Source of the DNA: Rhizobium sp. CCGE 510
Lineage (GTDB): Bacteria; Pseudomonadota; Alphaproteobacteria; Rhizobiales; Rhizobiaceae
Length of the DNA: 64,000 nt
Assembly: GCF_000292525.1 (NCBI RefSeq)
Contig: NZ_AEYF01000035.1
Span: 1 to 64,000 of the forward strand
Direction of reading: 5' to 3'
In this document: positions 38,222 through 45,496 of the stretch, piece after piece
Position numbering within the stretch: position 1 is the first letter of the stretch
How the letters are laid out: every line of letters starts with the position of its first letter
The notes under the pieces: model-generated
Database searches by the model: none
What the model saw: the letters and a program-made list of their open reading frames with translations, nothing else
What the model was told of the DNA's origin: nothing
Made by a program: the position numbers and the translations under genes

Positions 38222-39070
38222 ATGACGGTTCCACTGGTGAGCTTGAGCAATCTATCGACAGAGCCACTGCCTTCGCCTCAGGTTGCCGCGATATGGGAAG
38301 CCCTTTGCGCCGAAGCCGTCAATGCTTCGCTCAAAGATGCCGCGCTGACGCGTGCCATGAATTCCGCAGTGCTCTACCATGCGAGCTTCGCCCAGGCACT
38401 GGCTCAGCGGATCGCAATAAAACTTGCCAATCACGACCTCGACCATGATGAGCTGCTGGCGGTGATTGCGCAGGCGTTCCTCAGCAATCGGAATATTGTC
38501 GCCGATGCAGCGGCGGACTTGATGGCGATTAAGGAACGCGATCCGTCGAACACGGAAATTCTGACGCCATTCCTGTATTTCAAGGGATTTGTAGCTCTAC
38601 AGGGACAACGCGTCGCCCATTGGCTTTGGCATCATGACCGCCTCCATTTGGCGCGCCACATACAGAGCCGAATTTCCGAGGTCTTCGGCGTCGACATCCA
38701 TCCCGCCGCAAAGATGGGCAGGAGTATCATGCTCGATCACGGAAGCGGATTGGTCATCGGCGAGACGGCAGTCGTCGAAGACGACGTTTCCATACTCCAG
38801 AATGTCACATTGGGCGGGACAGGCAAGGAAACCGGCGATCGGCATCCCAAGGTACGGCGCGGCGCTCTTATCGGCGCGGGAGCCAAGATTCTCGGCAATA
38901 TCGAAATTGGTATCGGCGCCAAGGTCGGTGCGGGCAGTGTGGTCGTAGATGCTGTCACAGCCTATACGTCCGTCGTCGGCATTCCGGCAAGGCAAGTGGG
39001 CAGACGCCACTTCAACCTCCCTGGTATCACGATGGACCAAACCTTGTCTGAACCGGAATATATGATCTAA
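38222..39070 (+). CDS. cysE: Serine O-acetyltransferase
   Basis: A 282-residue CysE-type enzyme making O-acetyl-L-serine from serine and acetyl-CoA, the precursor of cysteine. The N-terminal helical domain has the SATase N-domain pattern (WEALCAEAV and LYHASFAQALAQRIA). It is followed by hexapeptide repeats with DIHPAAKMGRSIMLDHGSG, VIGETAVVEDDVSILQNVTL and GGTGKETGDRHPKVRRGALIG, including the catalytic His/Asp region. Housekeeping CysE in rhizobia is usually elsewhere, so this is probably a dedicated paralogue supplying O-acetylserine to a special pathway. The divergent FAD-oxidoreductase neighbour supports that (inference). No cysteine-synthase gene is adjacent. Confidence 0.9.
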   Translation: MTVPLVSLSNLSTEPLPSPQVAAIWEALCAEAVNASLKDAALTRAMNSAVLYHASFAQALAQRIAIKLANHDLDHDELLAVIAQAFLSNRNIVADAAADLMAIKERDPSNTEILTPFLYFKGFVALQGQRVAHWLWHHDRLHLARHIQSRISEVFGVDIHPAAKMGRSIMLDHGSGLVIGETAVVEDDVSILQNVTLGGTGKETGDRHPKVRRGALIGAGAKILGNIEIGIGAKVGAGSVVVDAVTAYTSVVGIPARQVGRRHFNLPGITMDQTLSEPEYMI

Positions 39071-39084
39071 GTCGCTGCCATCCC

Positions 39085-39204
39085 CGTCTCCCTGACGATC
39101 CGGTCGCAGATATCCCCGGTCAGCGTATCCTCGTATTTGACCGCACGGCGGGATTGACCTCCTGGAAACCCTGGATCATCGGCTGCGCCAACGGCTCGTC
39201 GAGC
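39085..39204 (-). pseudogene. Truncated, frameshifted duplicate of the binding-protein gene at 35301-36365
   Basis: About 120 bp align base for base with 36126-36246 at roughly 85-90% identity. Shared stretches include CTCCCTGACGATCCGGTC and ATCATCGGCTGCGCCAACGG. One base is missing in the middle (ACCGCACGGCGGG here against ACCGCAACCTCGGG), so the frame is broken, and similarity ends abruptly on both sides. Both copies have the same orientation, making a direct repeat that brackets the oxidoreductase/cysE module. Confidence 0.85.
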
Positions 39205-39230
39205 CAAACCACATTTGAGCTGGTTTGCTC

Positions 39231-39716
39231 CTATTCAGTTTGGATGCCTGTGTTTAGCGTCACATAATAACGCGCAACAGCAACATCCATCTCTGCAATT
39301 ACCAGTTGATACACCAATCGGGCACTCTTAGCGCCACCGTCTACAGCTTTCAACGTAAGATCAATTATTTCCTGAGGTGAGTTGGCCATTCGAAAAGTTG
39401 GAGCCACAAGTAGATCATATCCGTCCTTGTTCCATTCAGTGTCACCTTGATCGTCAGATTTTGCTATTTCATCTTCCACTTCACTATCAATTCGCTGCTT
39501 TGCATCGGACAGCATTCGTAGGACTTCCTCAAGGTCTCCTTGCTCGATTGGTCTCTTTTGATCGCGCATCCGAGACTTTGCGCGTCTCGCGATCGCCTCT
39601 AACTCATGATTAGCCGCCATAGCAGCACCCACTGCGGCGTTGAACTTTTTCGACGGAACCCGCAGGATTTTGGGTGATAGGCCCGGCTCTGCTTTGCGTC
39701 GTAGGAAACCAAGCAT
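39231..39716 (-). CDS. Hypothetical protein, AT-rich accessory gene
   Basis: A 161-residue soluble protein: basic N-terminus (MLGFLRRKAEPGLSPKILRV), a long charged helical stretch (ELEAIARRAKSRMRDQ through AKQRIDSEVEDEIAKSDD), then a more hydrophobic C-terminal part (KDGYDLLVAPTFRMANSPQ). It looks AT-richer than its neighbours. It is wedged between the binding-protein gene fragment and a transposase remnant, which points to recent acquisition. A small CAAACCA/TGGTTTG hairpin follows its stop on the same strand. The family is not recognised. Confidence 0.6.
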   Translation of the reverse strand: MLGFLRRKAEPGLSPKILRVPSKKFNAAVGAAMAANHELEAIARRAKSRMRDQKRPIEQGDLEEVLRMLSDAKQRIDSEVEDEIAKSDDQGDTEWNKDGYDLLVAPTFRMANSPQEIIDLTLKAVDGGAKSARLVYQLVIAEMDVAVARYYVTLNTGIQTE

Positions 39717-39736
39717 TGTGTGTTCTCTCGTTCAAG

Positions 39737-39870
39737 GGAAACCGCCCCGGGTTTGCCGGAGACCGTTTGGTTTAAGTTATGTGGCCATGGCTGGCGCGTC
39801 CAGCATGGCGTAGTATCGTTCTTCAGCTTCGGCTGTGGAATGTTGCCGACGGGCTCCAAAGACGGCGGTA
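39737..39870 (-). mobile_element. IS3-type insertion-sequence remnant (transposase C-terminus plus one end)
   Basis: On the minus strand one frame reads AEAEERYYAMLDAPAMAT and stops at 39777. The preceding residues LEPVGNIPQ are in another frame, so a frameshift separates them. Together they recall the end (EPIGNIPPAEAEERYYAML type) of rhizobial IS3-family transposases. Just outside lies GAAACCGCCCCGGGTTTGCC (from about 39738), like the terminal inverted repeat of such elements. Only about 130 bp survive. Confidence 0.65.
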
Positions 39871-39940
39871 CCGCCGCGCCAATGAGGACTTCGCCATCTG
39901 GATGCGCGACCTTCTGCGCTTCCCTTAAAGCTGAACCGCT

Positions 39941-40810
39941 CTAGACGGCGACCCATTCCATCAGCGCATTTTGTGCATGCAGCAGGAAGGCCTTGGCGGC
40001 GCGACTTTGGCAAAGCGGATGCTCCATCGCCTCGACCGTCACCTCCTGGCCGCGCGTCACCGGCGGGCACGGCAGGAAGATCGCATCCTCCCGCAGCCGC
40101 TCGAGCAGATCGCTCCCGATCCGGTAGCTGGCAAGCGCCTCCGAGGCGGCACCGCCCGGCCATGAATCGGTGATGACGATGTCGGCATCCAGTAACTCGC
40201 CCATATCGGTGCTCACGCGAAAACGCCTGTTGAGCAGCGCGGCGTCACTTATGTGCCAGCGCTCGGGATAGACCTGCACTACCTCGATCGGCAATGCGAT
40301 CGACGCTTCGGCCCAGGAACGGAGAATATTTGCGTCCGCCGCCACGCCAACGACCTTCAACCGATCGATCGAGCCACGCCGGCTCTTGATATAGGCAAGG
40401 TCGCCGAGCGTCTCGCAGGGGTGGTTGGAGCGCGTGCGCGCATTGATGACAGGCACCGGCGAGGCTGCCGCCACCGCCTTCAACGTAGAAAGCTCCTTCG
40501 TGCGGATCACCAGCATGTCGAACCAGTTGCCAAGATAACCCGCAAGATCGCCGGCTTCCTCTCGGCCGCTGAAGCCGATCGGCACATGCACGCAGATACC
40601 GCCCATCGCCTGGATACCGAGATCGAAGGCACTCGTGTTTCGCCAGCCGTCGTCGTCGGCGATCAGCGCGACGCGTCTGCCCACGAGGTTCTGCGGCAAG
40701 GCGCGCTCTTCCCAAGCTACCCTGAACTCCCCGGCGCGAGCGATAATCGATCGAAGTCCAGCCTCCGGAATATCATGAAACTCCAGAAAATTCCGGGCCG
40801 AACCTGTCAT
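39941..40810 (-). CDS. Ornithine/aspartate carbamoyltransferase-family protein with degenerate substrate motifs
   Basis: A 289-residue transcarbamylase-fold protein. The carbamoyl-phosphate loop, STRT(R) in active enzymes, reads DGWRNTSAFDLG (about residues 54-65). The HPCQ motif reads HPCETLGDL (130-138). The C-terminal HCLP motif of ornithine carbamoyltransferase reads FLPCPPVTRG. The overall order LIADDDGWRNT, VINARTRSNHPCETLGDL, LKVVGVAADANILRSWAEA matches the family. The start at 40810 follows GGAG. There are no arginine genes next to it. It may act on a different substrate or be inactive; a true ArgF would be expected elsewhere in the genome. Confidence 0.7.
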   Translation of the reverse strand: MTGSARNFLEFHDIPEAGLRSIIARAGEFRVAWEERALPQNLVGRRVALIADDDGWRNTSAFDLGIQAMGGICVHVPIGFSGREEAGDLAGYLGNWFDMLVIRTKELSTLKAVAAASPVPVINARTRSNHPCETLGDLAYIKSRRGSIDRLKVVGVAADANILRSWAEASIALPIEVVQVYPERWHISDAALLNRRFRVSTDMGELLDADIVITDSWPGGAASEALASYRIGSDLLERLREDAIFLPCPPVTRGQEVTVEAMEHPLCQSRAAKAFLLHAQNALMEWVAV

Positions 40811-41198
40811 CCAAAATCTCCGTCGTGCATGAACCTCGCCACAATAACCGGCGCCGGCCGCACAGCAACCGTCGCGCAACCGCGAATCACATTCCGCGGC
40901 AGGTCCGGCTTAAGCCCCAAACTGATCGACAGCCACCGTTCATACACCGATGCCAAAGCATCGGCTGAAGCAGATCGCTCCGCTTTCGTCGATTATAATC
41001 GCCTTTTCATCACAAAGGATTAGCACTGAACGCGGCCCTTCACCCATTCAGAGTATTGATGAAGATCGGCGACGCTATATGGTCGCGCAGCCGTGTCAAA
41101 ACGTCGAAACCGCCCGAATTTCTATTCGGGGGACGACTCTACGCGACAAAAACTCTATAAAAAGCTAGACTAAACTGGGAAGATCCATGGGAGGGGTC
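40811..41198. promoter_or_regulatory. Divergent intergenic region upstream of the cyclase gene
   Basis: Two small perfect hairpins: CCGATGC-caaa-GCATCGG (40947-40964) and CCCGAA-tttcta-TTCGGG (about 41112-41129). The open frames through it look like chance. The region should hold promoters for both divergent genes. Confidence 0.4.
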
Positions 41199-43067
41199 AT
41201 GGAACGACGACTGAGCGCTATTCTCGCTGCAGATGTCGTTGGCTACAGCCGACTGATGGGCATCGATGAGTCAGGCACGTTGCAGGCGCTGAACCGCCAT
41301 CGCTGCGAACTGATCGACATTCGTATTTCAGACTACAAGGGCCGGATCGTCAAACTCACCGGTGACGGCATCCTTGCTGAATTCCAGAGCGTGGTGAATG
41401 CCGTCGCCTGCGCCGCCGAAATCCAGCGCAGCATGGCGTCCCGTAACGAGAACGTGCCCAAGGACGAGCGCGTCGAATTCCGTATCGGCATCAATCTCGG
41501 CGACGTCGTGGTCGAGAACGACGATATCTTCGGAGATGGCGTCAATCTCGCCGCCAGGCTTGAGCGCATCGCAGCGCCGGGCGGCATCGCCGTGTCGGCC
41601 TCGGTGCGCGATCAGGTCGGCTCGCGTCTCAATCTCGGCTTCGAATTCATCGGCGAGCATGTGCTGAAGAACATCCGGCAGCCGGTTCAGGTCTATACCG
41701 TTACCCTGGCGCCGCCCTCCTCGGCGAAATTGGTCGCGCAGAACCGCAATACCTGCTTCATCGCGGTGCTGCCCTTTACCAATATGAGCGGCGATGCCGA
41801 CCAGGACTATTTCTCCGACGGCATCACCGAAGACATCATCACCGATCTCTCCAAGATCTCCAGCCTGCACGTCGTGCCGCGCAATACCATCTTCACCTAC
41901 AAGGGCATATCGGTGAAGGTGAAGCGGCTCGCCCAGGAACTTGGCGTGCGTTACGTGCTCGAGGGAAGTGTGCGCATCTTCGGCAATCGCGTGCGCATTT
42001 CCGGCCAGCTGATCGACACCGCCAATGGCGATCATCTCTGGGCCGAGCGTTATGACCGCGACCTGACCGACATTTTCGCCATCCAGGACGAGATCACCCA
42101 TGCGATCGTCGGCCAGTTGAAGGTGCGTCTGCTGCCGGAAGAAAAGAAGGCAATCGCCAATGAGCCGACCGCCAATGTCGAGGCCTATACCTATTATCTC
42201 AGGGGCCGCCAGCTCTCCCACACCTGGACCAAATCCTATCTAGAACTCGCAAGGCGCATGTTCTGCAAGGCGGTCGAACTCGATCCGGATTATGCCCGCG
42301 CCTATGCCGGCATCGCCGATTGCGACGCGGCGATCCGCGATTGGGCACCTGATGACGTGCCGCTGAGGCGCATCCTTGAGATGAGCGCCCGCGCGCTTGC
42401 GCTTGATCCCGACCTTCCCGAGGCCCACGCCTCTCACGGTCTGGCCCTGCATCAAAGCGGCTTTGACGATAGGGCGGCGGCGGCCTTCGAACGGGCATTG
42501 GCGCTCGATCCGAACCTCTTCGAGGCGAATTTCCATTATGCCCGGTTCTTCTTCATGCACGGCAACTTTGCCGAATCGGTTCAATATTTCACCCGCGCCG
42601 CCGCGATCCGCCCTGACGACTACGTCTCGCCGATCCACCTGATGTCCGCCTACCGCTCGCTCGGCCGCGTGTCGGATACGGAAAACTGGGCGCGCCTCGG
42701 CTTGCTGCGCGCCGAACGCGCGCTGAACGTCAATCCGGAAAATTCCGGCCCGGCCCATCGCGGCGCGCTGGCGCTTGCCCATATGGGCGATATCAAGAGG
42801 GCACGCGACTGGGCCGCCCGCGCGATCGCCATCGATCCTGACGACATCGTCGCGCAGTATAATCTCGCCTGCGTCTATTCAGTGCTCGGCGACGTCGACC
42901 AGTCAATCGATCTGCTGCAGAGGCTGCTGCCGCACAGCTCCGTCTACCATATCAAATGGTTCGACAATGATTCTGATCTCGACAACATCCGCGACGATCC
43001 CCGCTTTCGCACGCTGCTGGCCTCCGCAATGATGCAGCGCGAACGGGTCGAAATGACCGGCAGCTGA
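41199..43067 (+). CDS. Class III adenylate/guanylate cyclase fused to a TolB-like domain and TPR repeats
   Basis: About 622 residues in three parts. The cyclase homology domain (about 1-170) begins MERRLSAILAADVVGYSRLM with the first metal Asp12; KLTGDGILAEF has Lys52 and the second metal Asp56; FGDGVNLAARLE has the transition-state Asn and Arg, so it looks active. A FlgO/TolB-type domain (about 185-320) starts IAVLPFTNMSGDADQDYFSDG. TPR-like repeats follow (350-590). Rhizobia carry many such cyclases. It would make cAMP in the cytosol, with the C-terminal part sensing or binding a partner. The ATG at 41199 with GGGAGGGG before it is preferred over 41187. Confidence 0.9.
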   Translation: MERRLSAILAADVVGYSRLMGIDESGTLQALNRHRCELIDIRISDYKGRIVKLTGDGILAEFQSVVNAVACAAEIQRSMASRNENVPKDERVEFRIGINLGDVVVENDDIFGDGVNLAARLERIAAPGGIAVSASVRDQVGSRLNLGFEFIGEHVLKNIRQPVQVYTVTLAPPSSAKLVAQNRNTCFIAVLPFTNMSGDADQDYFSDGITEDIITDLSKISSLHVVPRNTIFTYKGISVKVKRLAQELGVRYVLEGSVRIFGNRVRISGQLIDTANGDHLWAERYDRDLTDIFAIQDEITHAIVGQLKVRLLPEEKKAIANEPTANVEAYTYYLRGRQLSHTWTKSYLELARRMFCKAVELDPDYARAYAGIADCDAAIRDWAPDDVPLRRILEMSARALALDPDLPEAHASHGLALHQSGFDDRAAAAFERALALDPNLFEANFHYARFFFMHGNFAESVQYFTRAAAIRPDDYVSPIHLMSAYRSLGRVSDTENWARLGLLRAERALNVNPENSGPAHRGALALAHMGDIKRARDWAARAIAIDPDDIVAQYNLACVYSVLGDVDQSIDLLQRLLPHSSVYHIKWFDNDSDLDNIRDDPRFRTLLASAMMQRERVEMTGS

Positions 43068-43149
43068 CGCCGGGCTTTCCCGCCGTTGACTGGCGCATCG
43101 CCGGAAAATCGGGGCTCGTTTTCGGAAAGCACGATGCGAGGATTGAAAG

Positions 43150-43195
43150 TGTTCCAGCGTCCTTCGCGAGTCTGAAGGACGCGCGGCGCTGCAAG
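43150..43195 (+). repeat. Short palindromic repeat, family 2, copy d
   Basis: GCGTCCTTC-gcgagtct-GAAGGACGC, a perfect 9-bp stem, followed by GCGGCGCTGCAA. It lies between the cyclase gene and the response-regulator gene. Confidence 0.7.
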
Positions 43196-43261
43196 CTTCA
43201 AAATCGCTGTGACATCACTCCTCCACCTCTATAATCTCCTCTGAAAAACAGGGGGAGATCC

Positions 43262-43939
43262 GTGCGCATCCTGCTCACTGAAGACAATATCGCGCTGGCC
43301 GACGGCCTGTCGGCGATCTTGCGCGGCACGGGCCATGCCGTCGATGTCGTTCACGACGGCGCATCCGCCAATGCGGTCATCGCCGCTGAAAATTTCGATC
43401 TGGTGATCCTCGACCTCAACCTGCCCGAGATGGACGGGCTCGACGTGCTGCGCGCCATGCGCGCCCGGCAGAACCAGGCAGCCGTCCTCATCCTGACCGC
43501 GCGCGGCACGCCGGAAGAACGGGTGAAGGGTCTCGATCTCGGCGCCGACGATTATCTGATCAAACCCTTCGACATATCAGAATTCGAGGCCCGCGTGCGC
43601 GTATTGCTACGCCGCCAAGCCGGGCTGCGCTCGGCGACTGTCAGTTTTGGCGGCATCTCGTTCGATCTCAATTCCCGAGCCTTTTCGGCAGGCGCCACGC
43701 CGCTGGACATTCCCGCCCGCGAGTTAGGACTGCTCGAAATTCTTTTCATGCGGGCCGGCAAGGTCGTCGCCAAAGAGGCGATCATCCAGTCGCTGACGGC
43801 CTTCGACGACGACATTTCTTCAAATGCCATCGAGCAATATGTCAGCCGCCTGCGGAAACGCCTTTCGCCGCACGGCCTGACGGTCAAGACTGCCCGCGGC
43901 ATCGGCTATTATCTCGACAAGCTCCCCGAGGCCTCATGA
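43262..43939 (+). CDS. OmpR/PhoB-type response regulator (TctD-like)
   Basis: A 225-residue regulator with a receiver domain (acidic pocket TEDN, phosphoacceptor Asp51 in LVILDLNLPEMDG, Lys in DYLIKPFDISEFEARV) and a C-terminal winged helix (about 130-220, SNAIEQYVSRLRKRL, VKTARGIGYYLD). The start is a GTG at 43262 with GGGGGAG upstream. It overlaps the kinase gene by four bases (ATGA). The pair resembles TctD/TctE, which induce tricarboxylate uptake, and a tctCBA operon lies about 10 kb away; that link is inference. Confidence 0.93.
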   Translation: MRILLTEDNIALADGLSAILRGTGHAVDVVHDGASANAVIAAENFDLVILDLNLPEMDGLDVLRAMRARQNQAAVLILTARGTPEERVKGLDLGADDYLIKPFDISEFEARVRVLLRRQAGLRSATVSFGGISFDLNSRAFSAGATPLDIPARELGLLEILFMRAGKVVAKEAIIQSLTAFDDDISSNAIEQYVSRLRKRLSPHGLTVKTARGIGYYLDKLPEAS

Positions 43940-45318
43940 AAGCCGGCTATTCCCTCAGACGCCGGCTGCTCTTCTGGCTGCTCGTCTCCACAGCCGTCAT
44001 CGGCACGCTGGCACTCGCCGATACCTATCGCGAGGCGGTCCAGACCTCGAACATCGTCTCCGACCGTGTGCTCGCCGGCTCGGCGCTGGCGATCGCCGAA
44101 CGTGTCGTCGTTGCCGAGGACGGTACGCTGCAGGTCGATATCCCCTATGTTGCGCTTGAAATGCTGACCTCGGCCGCGCAGGACCGCGTCTTCTACCGCG
44201 TCGACGGTCCGCCGGGCAAATTCATCACCGGCTACCAGTCGCTGCCGGTCCTGGAGAAGACGCCCGCCAATGCGGCCGCCTTCGCCGACGACAGCTTTCG
44301 CGGCGAGCCGATCCGCGTCGCCACACTCGAACGCTCCGCCTCGACGGGCATCCGCTCGGTGCCCTTCGTCGTGACGGTCGCCGAAACCACCATCGGCCGC
44401 CGGCAGCTGGCGCAAGCAATCCTCGTCCGCTCGGCACTCCGCCTCGCCTTCATGATCGCCGGTGCCGCCGTCATCGTCTGGATCTCGGTCACCGTGGCCC
44501 TGCGTCCACTCTATAAGCTCGGCGACGCCATCGGCGAACGCAGCCCCGACGACCTGCATCCGATCGAACAGACGGTGCCGAGCGAGGTCCAGCCGCTGGT
44601 CGATACGGTAAATAGCTTCATGGTCCGCTTACAATCGGCCCTCGATGCGCTGCGCCATTTCACCGGCAATGCCAGCCATCAGCTGCGCACGCCGCTGGCG
44701 ATCATCCGCACCCAGCTTGCTCTCTCCGCCCGCGCCGGCTCGCTTGAAGAGGCGCAGGCGGCAGCGCTGAAGGGGGATCAGGCCGTTGCGCATGCCGAGC
44801 GCATCCTCGCCCAGCTTCTGCTGATGGCAAAGATCGACGCTGCCACTGCCAAGGAGGCGTTGACCGCCTCCGCCATCGATCTTGCCGCCATAGCCCAGGA
44901 AATTACCGGCGAGCAGATCCCGACGGCCGCCGTCGCCGGCATCGATCTCGGTTTCGAGGGCGAGAGCCCGGCGATGATCCGCGCCGAGCCGTTGCTGATC
45001 GGCGAAATGCTGCGCAACCTTGCCGGAAATGCCATCGCCTATGCCGGCAAGGGCGCTGAGGTCACCGTCCGCATCATCGCCGCCGCAGAGACGATCCGGC
45101 TCGAGGTCGAGGACAACGGCCCCGGCATTCCACGTAACAAGCTGGAGGCGGTGCGCGGACGTTTTTCGCGCGGCAATGAAACGGCGGCGCCGGGCGCCGG
45201 CCTCGGCCTGCCGATCGTCGAGGAAATCGCCAATCTTTTCAATGCCGACCTGACGCTGGAGCCGGGCCCGGACGGCAAGGGCCTGAAGGCGGCCGTCACC
45301 TTCGCCAAAGCGGCGTGA
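43936..45318 (+). CDS. TctE-like sensor histidine kinase
   Basis: A 460-residue inner-membrane kinase. TM1 is at about residues 11-29 (LLFWLLVSTAVIGTLALAD), a periplasmic sensing region of the 2CSK_N type spans about 30-165, and TM2 is at about 173-193. The HAMP-like linker is followed by the phosphoacceptor His248 in ASHQLRTPLAI. The ATP-binding boxes are MLRNLAGNAIAYA (N box), VEDNGPGIP (G1) and GAGLGLPIVEEI (G2). It is translationally coupled to the response regulator. The N-domain and context suggest sensing of a carboxylate, possibly via a periplasmic binding protein such as the product of 35301-36365. Neither point is shown by sequence alone. Confidence 0.93.
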   Translation: MKAGYSLRRRLLFWLLVSTAVIGTLALADTYREAVQTSNIVSDRVLAGSALAIAERVVVAEDGTLQVDIPYVALEMLTSAAQDRVFYRVDGPPGKFITGYQSLPVLEKTPANAAAFADDSFRGEPIRVATLERSASTGIRSVPFVVTVAETTIGRRQLAQAILVRSALRLAFMIAGAAVIVWISVTVALRPLYKLGDAIGERSPDDLHPIEQTVPSEVQPLVDTVNSFMVRLQSALDALRHFTGNASHQLRTPLAIIRTQLALSARAGSLEEAQAAALKGDQAVAHAERILAQLLLMAKIDAATAKEALTASAIDLAAIAQEITGEQIPTAAVAGIDLGFEGESPAMIRAEPLLIGEMLRNLAGNAIAYAGKGAEVTVRIIAAAETIRLEVEDNGPGIPRNKLEAVRGRFSRGNETAAPGAGLGLPIVEEIANLFNADLTLEPGPDGKGLKAAVTFAKAA

Positions 45319-45329
45319 AAGCCTTCGGC

Positions 45330-45382
45330 CCTGCAGCGCCGCGCATCTTTTCAGACGCGCCAGGGACGACCGCAATACTTTA
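45330..45382 (-). repeat. Short palindromic repeat, family 2, copy e
   Basis: CTGCAGCGCCGCGCATCTTT, then TCAGACGCGCCAGGGACG and CAATACTTT: the family 2 core in the opposite orientation to copies c and d, just after the kinase stop codon. Confidence 0.7.
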
Positions 45383-45496
45383 AACCGCCGCATAATTGCC
45401 GGTGACCTTTCCAGCTTGCTTTCTTTCGCTGCATTGCACACACTGATTTTGGGAACAGCAAGCCGCACGACGATGCGCGCCGGATAAAAGAGAAAT

